Assembly (NCBI RefSeq): GCF_044904665.1
Contig: NZ_JADIKM010000001.1
Span: 310,001-374,000, forward strand
Direction: 5' to 3'
DNA length: 64,000 nt
Origin: Dyella_A ginsengisoli
GTDB taxonomy: Bacteria > Pseudomonadota > Gammaproteobacteria > Xanthomonadales > Rhodanobacteraceae
The notes under the pieces were generated by a model, which saw only the letters and a program-made list of their open reading frames with translations, searched no databases and was not told the origin of the DNA. A program made the translations under genes and the position numbers. Each line of letters opens with the position of its first letter. Position 1 is the stretch's first letter. Below, piece by piece: positions 53,297-61,043 of this stretch.

Positions 53297-54148
53297 TCAG
53301 ATCGCCATCGTCCGGAAGGCATCGGCGAGCGTACGCAGCGCCGCGCGCGAGCGGCGGTCGTGGAGCGCCGAGTACAGCACCGCTTCCTGGGTGTGCAGCT
53401 CGGGCAAGGACAGCCGCGACCCCAGATCCTCCGTGCCAGCGGGGGCCGCGCGGCGGGCCATCACGGCGATGGCCAACCCGGCGGCCGCCGCAGCTCCGAC
53501 CATGGCCGCACCCTTGCCGACGAAGGCTTCGGTCCAGGCGATGCCGGCCCGATCCAGTGCCGTCACCGCGGCGGCGCGGATGCTGCACGAGGCGCCCTGG
53601 GTGGACAGCGGCAGCGGCTGGCCTTCCCGCGGATGCCAGCCGGCGGCACCGATCCAGGCAAAGGCTTCGTCGAACAGCCTCTCGCCCTTGTGATGCGGAG
53701 CTGCGGCCTGCAGCACCAGCGCCGCATCCAGTTCGCCGGCGTCGTAGGACTGGACGATCTCGCGCGAGCCTCCTGCGCGCAGCTCGATGCGCAGCTTGGG
53801 GTCCGATTCGCAGAGACGGCGCAGCATGCCGGGCAACTCGGCGCCCACCAGCTGATGGCTGATGCCGACGATCAAACGTCGCTCCTCGATCTCGAACGAG
53901 GCGATCGCGCGTTCGTGGGCGGCGATCAGCTCGCGCGCCGATTCCAGGAACAGCGCGCCCTCGGCGGACAGGCGCACCTGTCGCGGCGTGCGTTCCAGCA
54001 GTCGACGACCGAGTTGGGCTTCCAGCTTTCGCAGCTTCAGGCTGACCGCGGACTGCGTGCTGTCCAGCGCCTGCGCGGCGCGCGTGAAACTATGCAGTTC
54101 GGCCGTGAGCACGAAGGCCCTGACGGTGTCGAGGTCGAGTGTCTTCAT
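53297..54148 (-). CDS. LysR-type transcriptional regulator
   Basis: A 283-residue LysR protein with an N-terminal winged helix (FTRAAQALDSTQSAVSLKLRK) and a periplasmic-binding-protein-like effector domain. The start at 54148 matches the family N-terminus; the in-frame ATG at 54208 would add 20 atypical residues. It is divergent from the lipocalin-like gene at 54264 across 115 bases. It could control that gene and, on its own strand, the GST gene downstream. Confidence 0.9.
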   Translation of the reverse strand: MKTLDLDTVRAFVLTAELHSFTRAAQALDSTQSAVSLKLRKLEAQLGRRLLERTPRQVRLSAEGALFLESARELIAAHERAIASFEIEERRLIVGISHQLVGAELPGMLRRLCESDPKLRIELRAGGSREIVQSYDAGELDAALVLQAAAPHHKGERLFDEAFAWIGAAGWHPREGQPLPLSTQGASCSIRAAAVTALDRAGIAWTEAFVGKGAAMVGAAAAAGLAIAVMARRAAPAGTEDLGSRLSLPELHTQEAVLYSALHDRRSRAALRTLADAFRTMAI

Positions 54149-54263
54149 GAGGCCTCGGGGGTGACCATTGCGATCTGCAATGACTGAAATATCGATGGCT
54201 GGGTGCAAGGCCGCATCGCTGGCGGACTAGCCTGCGGGCTCCTCCCCCTATGCGGATAGTCCC

Positions 54264-54764
54264 ATGCAGAAACGAATCGTGCTCTTCCTTTGCGGTGCGC
54301 TGGCACTGGGCTCCGTGCAAGCCGCGCCGTCCACCCCGTCGAAGTCGCTACAGGGCGCATGGACCCTGGTGCGGGTCGACAACGTCTATCCGGACGGCCA
54401 TCGCGTGGAACTCTACGGTCCCCATCCGCAGGGCCGGTGGCTGATCGATGCGCAGGGTCACTACATGATGCAGATCGTCCGAGCGCAGCGCGTGCCGTTC
54501 GCCTCCGGTGACAAGTCGCGCGGCACGCCGCAGGAATATCGCGCCGCTTCGCTGGACTTCAACGCGCACTACGGCACGGTGAGCCTGGAGGATGGCAAGC
54601 TGCACCGGCACATCGAGCACGCTTCATTCCCGAACTGGGACGGACGCAGCGGCAGCACCAGCTATGTGCTCAAGGGTGACGAGCTGACCTACATCGTGGT
54701 CAGCCCCACCAGCGGCACGGCCGAAGGAGCGCACGGCGAGGTGACGTGGCGTCGCTTGCACTGA
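54264..54764 (+). CDS. Secreted lipocalin-like domain protein
   Basis: A 166-residue protein with a signal peptide (cleavage after VQA). A lipocalin-like barrel opens LQGAWTLVRVDNVYPDG and continues with GRWLIDAQGHYMMQIVR. Such proteins often bind small hydrophobic molecules; the ligand is unknown. It is divergent from a LysR regulator, which suggests inducible expression. Confidence 0.83.
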   Translation: MQKRIVLFLCGALALGSVQAAPSTPSKSLQGAWTLVRVDNVYPDGHRVELYGPHPQGRWLIDAQGHYMMQIVRAQRVPFASGDKSRGTPQEYRAASLDFNAHYGTVSLEDGKLHRHIEHASFPNWDGRSGSTSYVLKGDELTYIVVSPTSGTAEGAHGEVTWRRLH

Positions 54765-54780
54765 CGCTGCGTAGTCGGGC

Positions 54781-55734
54781 TCAGGCGAAGCGGTCGGCCA
54801 GGAGGTCGGTGGCGGTGACCAGCGCGTCGACGATCGCCGGATCGGCCGCGCTGTGTCCGGCCAGCACCACGCGCAGCTCGGCTTCGGGCCAGGCCTGGCT
54901 CAGGTCCCACGCACTCTTCATCGGGCAGATGATGTCGTAGCGGCCGTGCACGATGGTCGACGGGATCTGCCGGATGCGGCCGATGTCGCGCAGCAGCTGG
55001 TTCTCTTCCAGGAAGATGCGGTGGCGGAAGTAGTGCGCCTCCATCAGGGCCAGGCTCACCGCGCGGTGCGGATCGTCGAAGTCGCCGCCGCCGTCCGGAT
55101 CGTGCACCAGCGTGGTGCTGCCGCCTTCCCAGGCGCTCCAGGCCTGCGCCGCGGCGAGGCGAGTGGCTTCGTCATCGCTGGTGAGGCGGCGCCAGTAGGC
55201 TTCCAGCATGGAGTCGCGCTCGGCCTCGGGGATGTGCGCCACGAAGCGCGCCCAGCGCTCGGGAAAGATCTGCCGCGCGCCGCCGTCCACTTCGTTGAAC
55301 CAGCGCAGCTCCTCGTCGCGGCCGAGGAAGATGCCGCGCAGCACCAGGCCCCGCACGCGCTCGGGATGCGCCTGCGCGTAGGCCAGCGCCAGCGTGGAGC
55401 CCCACGAGCCGCCGAACACCACCCAGCGCTCGATGCCCAGGTGCGTACGGATCGCCTCGATGTCGGCGACCAGGTGCCAGGTGGTGTTGTCGGTGAGCTC
55501 GGCGAACGGCGTGGAGCGGCCCGCGCCGCGCTGGTCGAACAGCACGATGCGGTAGCGCCGGGGGTCGAAGAAGCGTCGGTGATAGTCCGACAGGCCCGCG
55601 CCGGGGCCGCCGTGCAGGAAGATCACCGGCAGGCCGTCCGGGTTGCCGCACTGCTCCACGTAAAGCGTGTGCAGCGCGTCGACCGCCAGCTGTTCGACGA
55701 GGTAGGGCGTGATCTCGGGGTAGAGCGTGCGCAT
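54781..55734 (-). CDS. pip: Proline iminopeptidase
   Basis: A 317-residue alpha/beta hydrolase of peptidase family S33. It has HGGPGAGLSDYHRRFFDP, DQRGAGRSTP, the nucleophile in FGGSWGSTLALAYAQ, and HGRYDIICP and AGHSA supplying the acid and histidine. It removes N-terminal proline from peptides. The length and the start MRTLYPEI match the family. Confidence 0.95.
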   Translation of the reverse strand: MRTLYPEITPYLVEQLAVDALHTLYVEQCGNPDGLPVIFLHGGPGAGLSDYHRRFFDPRRYRIVLFDQRGAGRSTPFAELTDNTTWHLVADIEAIRTHLGIERWVVFGGSWGSTLALAYAQAHPERVRGLVLRGIFLGRDEELRWFNEVDGGARQIFPERWARFVAHIPEAERDSMLEAYWRRLTSDDEATRLAAAQAWSAWEGGSTTLVHDPDGGGDFDDPHRAVSLALMEAHYFRHRIFLEENQLLRDIGRIRQIPSTIVHGRYDIICPMKSAWDLSQAWPEAELRVVLAGHSAADPAIVDALVTATDLLADRFA

Positions 55735-55766
55735 GGGTCGATTCCGTGTCGCGGAAAATGCCGAGG

Positions 55767-56261
55767 CTACTCGTTCGACAGCGCGCTCGCCGCGTTCCAC
55801 ATCGCACGCGTGATCGGACGGTTCGCATGCGGCGTCTGCAGCACCACCAGGGTGGTGGTGCTGATGCTGGGATGGATCTTCAGCAGGCGGTCGAGCACGG
55901 TTTCCAGATGGCCGATCGACATCGCCACCAGGTGAAGCAGGGCGGAGTCCTCGCCGGCCAGGCGGCGGCAGTCGAGCACCTCGGGGATATCCTGCACGAT
56001 CGTGCCGATGCGCGCGCAGATGCCGCCGTCGCAGCGCAGCCGCACCATCGCATCGATGCTGTAGCCCAGGCGCTTGGGATCGACCACCGCGCGGTAGCCG
56101 CGGATCACGCCAGCTTCTTCCAGACGCTTCACGCGCTCGGCCACGGCGGGGGCGGACAGGCGCACCAGTCGTCCGAGTTCCGCGTAGCCCAAGCGGGCGT
56201 CCGCCTGCAGGGCTTCGAGCAGCTGCCAGTCCTTGGTGTCGAGTTCGAGTTTGGATTCCAC
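55767..56261 (-). CDS. Lrp/AsnC-family transcriptional regulator
   Basis: A 164-residue regulator with an N-terminal helix-turn-helix (GYAELGRLVRLSAPAVAERV) and a C-terminal RAM ligand-binding domain. I chose GTG 56261 because it gives the normal family start (MESKLELDTKDWQLL); ATG 56324 would add 21 arginine-rich residues overlapping the divergent leader. It faces an EamA exporter gene, the classic layout for amino-acid-responsive control of export. Confidence 0.9.
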   Translation of the reverse strand: MESKLELDTKDWQLLEALQADARLGYAELGRLVRLSAPAVAERVKRLEEAGVIRGYRAVVDPKRLGYSIDAMVRLRCDGGICARIGTIVQDIPEVLDCRRLAGEDSALLHLVAMSIGHLETVLDRLLKIHPSISTTTLVVLQTPHANRPITRAMWNAASALSNE

Positions 56262-56399
56262 GGTGAAAGTCCCGGGCAAGTGTAGTTTTCGATGGCGAAA
56301 GGCCCGTTGGCGGGCCGCATCCATTATTCCCGGTCACCGGCGGCGCCACTAGCATGCGCACTTCCCCATCCTTTGCTTTCCCACCCGGATACGTCCCCC

Positions 56400-57314
56400 A
56401 TGGCAAGCCCCGATCGTCTCGATGCCCGCGCGCTGGCCTACGTCGGCATCGCCCTGCTCACCTGGTCATCGGCGTATGCCTCGATCGCCTACGCGCTGAG
56501 CGCGTTCACCCCGGGCGAGGTGGCCCTGGCGCGCCTGACCATCGCCTCGCTGTGCTTCGCGCTGCTGCTGGCGATCAAGCGGGTACCGCTGCCGCCGCGG
56601 CGCGACTGGCCGCAGCTCGCGCTGCTGGGCGTGATCGGCCTCACCGTCTACCACCTGTGCCTGAATTACGCCGAGACGCGCATCGCCAGCGGCACGGCGT
56701 CGATCCTGATCTCGCTGGTGCCGGCGGCGACGGCGGCGTGGTCGGCGATCTGGCTGCGCGAGCGGCTGCCAGCGCGTACGCTGGTGGGGCTGGGCGTGGC
56801 GCTGCTCGGCGTGGTGCTGGTGGTGCTGGCCAGCGGCAAGACGGTGCGCTTCGAGCCGATGGCGGCGCTGGTGCTGCTGAGCGTGGCGGCCTCGGCGATC
56901 TATTTCGTGGGCCTGAAGCCGCTGTTCGCGCGCCACGGCACGCTGGGCGTCACCGCCTTCGGCTTCTTCGCCGGCACGCTGGGCACGCTGCCGTTCGGAC
57001 TGCAGCTGCCGCATGCGGTGGCGGTGGCACCGTGGCCGGCGATCGCGGCGCTGCTGTGGCTGGGCATCGCGCCCACCTTCATCGGCTACATCGCATGGAA
57101 CGTGGCGATCCACCGCAGCTCGGCTTCGCAGGTGTCCAGTTTCATCTACTTCTCGCCGCCGATCGCGGTGCTGATCGGCTGGGTCTGGCTGGGCGAGCGG
57201 CCCGGGCCGCTGACCCTGGTCGGCGGCGTGGTGACCGTGGCCGGCGTGGTGCTGGCCAATGCGCGCCGTCGTGCGCCGGCGCCGGCGCCCGCTGCGGTAC
57301 CGTGCGAATCCTGA
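56400..57314 (+). CDS. EamA/DMT-family transporter
   Basis: A 304-residue protein with ten membrane helices in two EamA repeats (about 10-140 and 150-290). The repeats carry the EamA-type segments NYAETRIASGTASILISLVP and HRSSASQVSSFIYFSPP. It probably exports amino acids or related metabolites. It is divergent from an Lrp/AsnC regulator and followed after 22 bases by a GST gene on the same strand. Confidence 0.92.
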   Translation: MASPDRLDARALAYVGIALLTWSSAYASIAYALSAFTPGEVALARLTIASLCFALLLAIKRVPLPPRRDWPQLALLGVIGLTVYHLCLNYAETRIASGTASILISLVPAATAAWSAIWLRERLPARTLVGLGVALLGVVLVVLASGKTVRFEPMAALVLLSVAASAIYFVGLKPLFARHGTLGVTAFGFFAGTLGTLPFGLQLPHAVAVAPWPAIAALLWLGIAPTFIGYIAWNVAIHRSSASQVSSFIYFSPPIAVLIGWVWLGERPGPLTLVGGVVTVAGVVLANARRRAPAPAPAAVPCES

Positions 57315-57336
57315 TCCCTGCCGCTGGAGCGTCGTC

Positions 57337-58017
57337 ATGCTGACCCTGCACATCGCCAACAAGAACTACTCCTCGTGGTCGCTGCGCCCGTGGGTGCTGC
57401 TGCACGAGCTGGGCATCGCGTTCGAGGAGCGCATGCACGTGTTCACGCCCGGCTCCAACTGGGAGGCCTTCCGTGCGTTCTCGCCGAACGGCCGCGTGCC
57501 CTGCCTGCAGGACGGCGGCACGGTGGTGTGGGATTCGCTGGCCATCGCCGAATACCTGGCCGAGCGCCACCCGGCCTGGCCGCAGGACGCTGCCGCGCGC
57601 ACCTGGGCGCGCTGTGCGGCGGCCGAGATGCATTCGGGCTTCGGCGCGCTGCGCCAGCAGTGCTCGATGAGCTGCGGCCTGCGCATTCGCCTGCACGAGA
57701 TCGGGCCGGCGCTGGCCGCCGACGTCGCGCGGATCGACGAGCTCTGGCGCGAAGGCCTGCAGCGCTTCGGCGGCCCGTTCCTGGCTGGCGACCACTTTAC
57801 CGCGGTGGATGCGTTCTACGCGCCGGTGGCGTTCCGCGTGCAGACCTACGGGCTGCCGCTTTCGTCCGAGGCGATGGGCTGGGTCGAGCGCATGCTGGCG
57901 CGACCGTCGATGCGTCGCTGGTACGACGAGGCGCTGGCGGAGACCTGGCGCGACACCCCGCACGACGTGGAGTCGGCCCAGGTCGGGACGATCACCGCCG
58001 ACCTGCGCGCCCGCTGA
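57337..58017 (+). CDS. Glutathione S-transferase
   Basis: A 226-residue GST opening MLTLHIANKNYSSWSLRPWV with a serine-containing active site, then NGRVPCLQDGGTVVWDSLAI (glutathione binding) and a helical C-terminal domain. Close to YfcF-type or MAIA-like proteins in style. Probably co-transcribed with the upstream transporter gene. Confidence 0.93.
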   Translation: MLTLHIANKNYSSWSLRPWVLLHELGIAFEERMHVFTPGSNWEAFRAFSPNGRVPCLQDGGTVVWDSLAIAEYLAERHPAWPQDAAARTWARCAAAEMHSGFGALRQQCSMSCGLRIRLHEIGPALAADVARIDELWREGLQRFGGPFLAGDHFTAVDAFYAPVAFRVQTYGLPLSSEAMGWVERMLARPSMRRWYDEALAETWRDTPHDVESAQVGTITADLRAR

Positions 58018-58056
58018 CCGGCTTGCCACCACGCGGGCGCGGCGACATCTCCCGCG

Positions 58057-58680
58057 TCAGGCCGTCGCTGCCGCCAGGCGGCGGCGTGCCAGGCGCGGAA
58101 ACATCCGCGCCAGCAGCGGGATCATGAGCAGCACGAAATTGTTGTACGCCGGCGCCACCCAGGCCAGGGCGAAGGCCAGCAGCGCAGCCGTGGGCAAGGC
58201 CCAGCTGCGTGCGCGCACTGCGACCACGTCAGCCTGTGCCACGTCGCGGCGCAGGTAGGGCGCGCGCAACGCCTTGCCGAACAGCCAGCGCTGCAGCACC
58301 CCGGCGGTGAACAGCGTGCCGGCATAGAACAGTTCCGGCACGCGGGCCAGCGGGTTCGCGCTCATCAGTGCGGTGGCGAACGGCATGAAGGCGATCACCA
58401 TGAGCAGCAGCAGGTTCGGCATCACCAGCCCGCTGTCGTAGTCCGCCAGCAGGCCGAACACGCGATGATGCGCAGCCCACAGCGCGCCGATCACCAGAAA
58501 GCTCAGGATGAAGCCCATGAAGCTGGGCGTCAGCTCATGCAGGGCGACCAGATACGCATGATCGTCAGCGACGCCGAGGCGCGGCACGTGGATCTCGATC
58601 ACCAGCAGGGTGATGGCGATGGCGAAGACCGCATCGGAGAAGAAGGTCAGCCGTTCAAGCTGAGAGGCGTGCGTGCTCAT
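58057..58680 (-). CDS. TMEM175-family potassium channel protein (DUF1211)
   Basis: A 207-residue protein with six membrane helices. The first carries the family selectivity motif RxxxFSD (Arg10, Phe14-Ser15-Asp16) in ERLTFFSDAVFAIAITLLV. Bacterial TMEM175 proteins are tetrameric K+ leak channels. It is convergent with the upstream GST and lies 72 bases after ubiE on the same strand. Confidence 0.9.
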   Translation of the reverse strand: MSTHASQLERLTFFSDAVFAIAITLLVIEIHVPRLGVADDHAYLVALHELTPSFMGFILSFLVIGALWAAHHRVFGLLADYDSGLVMPNLLLLMVIAFMPFATALMSANPLARVPELFYAGTLFTAGVLQRWLFGKALRAPYLRRDVAQADVVAVRARSWALPTAALLAFALAWVAPAYNNFVLLMIPLLARMFPRLARRRLAAATA

Positions 58681-58752
58681 GGTCCATCACTCGGCAGGGG
58701 CTCGGCGCATGCTGCGCGAGGGTCTGGCCGCTGTCCAGCGCGTCGCGGTGGA

Positions 58753-59520
58753 TCAGAATTTGTACGCCTTGTGGATCGCCACGATGCCGTCGGTGAGGTT
58801 GCGCACTTCCACCTTGCCGAAGCCGGCGCGTTCCATCATGCCCTTGAGGGTTTGCTGGTCGGGGTGCTTGCGGATCGACTCGGCCAGGTACTGATAGCTG
58901 TCGGCGTCGCCGGCGAACAGCTTGCCCAGCTTCGGCAGGATGTTGAACGAGTGGAAATCGTAGAGCTTGCCGAAGGCCTCGTTCTGCACCTTGGAGAACT
59001 CCAGCACCAGCAGGCGGCCGCCGGGCTTGAGCACGCGGCAGATGTCGGCCAGGGCCTTGTCCTTGTCGGTGACATTGCGCAGGCCGAAGGCCATGGTCAC
59101 CACGTCGAAGGAGTTATCCGGGAACGGCAGCGCCTCGGCGTTGAGCTGGGTCCAGCGCAGGCCGTCGACCAGGCCGCGGTCGGTGAGACGATCGCGCCCC
59201 ACCTGCAGCATGGCGGCGTTGATGTCGCCCACGATCACTTCGCCGTCCTTGCCCACCACCGGCTTGAGCAGCGCGGCGATGTCGCCGGTGCCACCGGCCA
59301 GGTCCAGCACGCGGTCGCCGCGGCGCACGCCGCTGATCGCCACGAAGTGGCGCTTCCACAGGCGATGCACGCCGAACGACATCAGGTCGTTCATCAGGTC
59401 GTAGCTGCGCGCGACCGAGGTGAACACCTGGCCGACCAGCTTCTGCTTCTCGCCCACCGGCACGTCGCGAAAGCCGAAGTGGGTGGTCGATTCCGGGGCG
59501 GATTTGGGCTGCTCGTTCAT
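58753..59520 (-). CDS. ubiE: Ubiquinone/menaquinone C-methyltransferase UbiE
   Basis: A 255-residue SAM-dependent methyltransferase with THFGFRDVPVGEK at the N-terminus, the SAM-binding VLDLAGGTGDIAA and the family signatures SYDLMNDLMSFG and LMVLEF-like LLVLEFSK. It methylates the quinone ring in ubiquinone synthesis. It is separate from ubiJ-ubiB. Confidence 0.97.
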   Translation of the reverse strand: MNEQPKSAPESTTHFGFRDVPVGEKQKLVGQVFTSVARSYDLMNDLMSFGVHRLWKRHFVAISGVRRGDRVLDLAGGTGDIAALLKPVVGKDGEVIVGDINAAMLQVGRDRLTDRGLVDGLRWTQLNAEALPFPDNSFDVVTMAFGLRNVTDKDKALADICRVLKPGGRLLVLEFSKVQNEAFGKLYDFHSFNILPKLGKLFAGDADSYQYLAESIRKHPDQQTLKGMMERAGFGKVEVRNLTDGIVAIHKAYKF

Positions 59521-59614
59521 CCGCACAATGCTACAGGATTGGCCGCTTGCGCTCCCGGTTGGGCCGGGGATGCGCGCCGCGTCGTGACGCAGGCGCGAGT
59601 CCTCCTGCAAGGGG

Positions 59615-60979
59615 TCATTCGACAGGGGTGCCGTCCTGCTTGTAGACCACGCCGTCCTTCATCACGAAGTTCACCTTCTGCATCAGCGTGATGTCCTCCA
59701 GCGGGTTGCCGGGCACGGCGACCACGTCGCCGACGAAGCCGGGCGCGAGCTGGCCGAGTTTGCCGGACTGGTGCAGCAGTTCGGCGGCGTGGGTGGTGGC
59801 GGCCTGCAGCACGTACATCGGCGGCATGCCGGCATCGACCATGTACTTGAACTCCTTTGCGTTCTGCCCGTGCGGATAGACCGCCGCATCGGTGCCGAAG
59901 GCGATCTTCACGCCGGCCCGATAGGCCTTGCCGGCGGTGGCCTGGATGATCGGCCCCACCAGCTTCGCCTTGGCGGCGACCTGCGGCGGGTAGTAGCCGG
60001 GCTTGGCGGCCATCTGCTCGACGTACTTGCCGGCGATGATGGTGGGCACGTACCAGGTGCCGTGCTCCTTCATCAGCTTCATGTCCTCGGCGTTCATGAA
60101 GGTGCCGTGCTCGATCGAATCGACGCCGCCGAGCACCGCGCGGCGGATGCCTTCGGCGCCGTGCGCGTGAGCGGCCACGGTGTAGCCGTAGTCGTGCGCG
60201 GCGGCGACCACCGCCTTGATCTCCTCCAGCGTCATCTGCGGGTTGTCGGCGCTGGCGCTTTCGTCCAGCACGCCGCCGGAGGGCATGATCTTGATCAGGT
60301 CGTCGCCGGCCTTGTAGTGCTCGCGCACGGCTTTCCAGGCGTCCTGCGGGCTGTTGATGATGCCGTTGGCCGGGCCCGGATCGCCGGCCAGGTCCTGGCG
60401 GTAGCCGTCGGTGGGATCGGCGTGGCCGCCGGTGGAGCCGATCGGCACGCCGGCAGTGTAGATGCGCGGTCCCGGCACCACGCCGGCGTTGATCGCGTTG
60501 CGCAGCGCCGCCGACTCGTTGTGGCCGTCACCGAGGTTGCGCACGGTGGTGAAGCCGGCCAGCAGGGTGCGTTTGGCGTAGACGGTGGAGCGGATCGCGT
60601 AGTCGGCCACGTTCCAGCGGAACTGGTCGGAGTAGCCGGTGGGGCTGGTTTCGTCGGTGAGATGGGTGTGCGCGTCGATCAGGCCGGGCAGGCAGGTGGA
60701 GGTGGGCAGCGCGATGGCCTGAAACCGCTTGCCAGCCGCCTGCGCCTGGTCGCCCATCGCCTTCAGGTCGACCGTGCCGGGGCGCACCTCGCGGATGACG
60801 CCGTCCTCGACGATCACCGTGGTTTCGCCCAACAGCTTGCCGGCGGCGGTATCGATGGCATGACCGCAGGTGACCACGGCGAGGCTGCCCTTGGCGGGTG
60901 CGTCGTCGGTATCCGCCAGCAGGGCGGTGGGCAGCGCCAGCGCGGCGGCGAGGGCGATCGTGACGGGACGAACAAGCAT
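59615..60979 (-). CDS. Secreted metal-dependent amidohydrolase (imidazolonepropionase-like)
   Basis: A 454-residue amidohydrolase-superfamily protein with a signal peptide (cleavage near LLA-DTD). It has the metal-binding DAHTHL, the carboxylated-lysine region DLIKIMPSGGV, AAHAHGAEGIRRA and the last ligand in FGTDAAVYPHG. Related periplasmic enzymes cleave Xaa-Pro or other dipeptides. The substrate is not determined by sequence alone. Confidence 0.9.
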   Translation of the reverse strand: MLVRPVTIALAAALALPTALLADTDDAPAKGSLAVVTCGHAIDTAAGKLLGETTVIVEDGVIREVRPGTVDLKAMGDQAQAAGKRFQAIALPTSTCLPGLIDAHTHLTDETSPTGYSDQFRWNVADYAIRSTVYAKRTLLAGFTTVRNLGDGHNESAALRNAINAGVVPGPRIYTAGVPIGSTGGHADPTDGYRQDLAGDPGPANGIINSPQDAWKAVREHYKAGDDLIKIMPSGGVLDESASADNPQMTLEEIKAVVAAAHDYGYTVAAHAHGAEGIRRAVLGGVDSIEHGTFMNAEDMKLMKEHGTWYVPTIIAGKYVEQMAAKPGYYPPQVAAKAKLVGPIIQATAGKAYRAGVKIAFGTDAAVYPHGQNAKEFKYMVDAGMPPMYVLQAATTHAAELLHQSGKLGQLAPGFVGDVVAVPGNPLEDITLMQKVNFVMKDGVVYKQDGTPVE

Positions 60980-61043
60980 GGTGGCGCTCCGGATCGAGGA
61001 AGCGCCATCTTAGGCAGCGGCCGCGGCGCGCGGCCACTGGCGA

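Noticed and set aside
50504..54187. A 1227-codon plus-strand open frame across peptidase, GST and LysR genes
   Set aside because: It crosses three recognised minus-strand genes and their gaps and shows no domain or signal.
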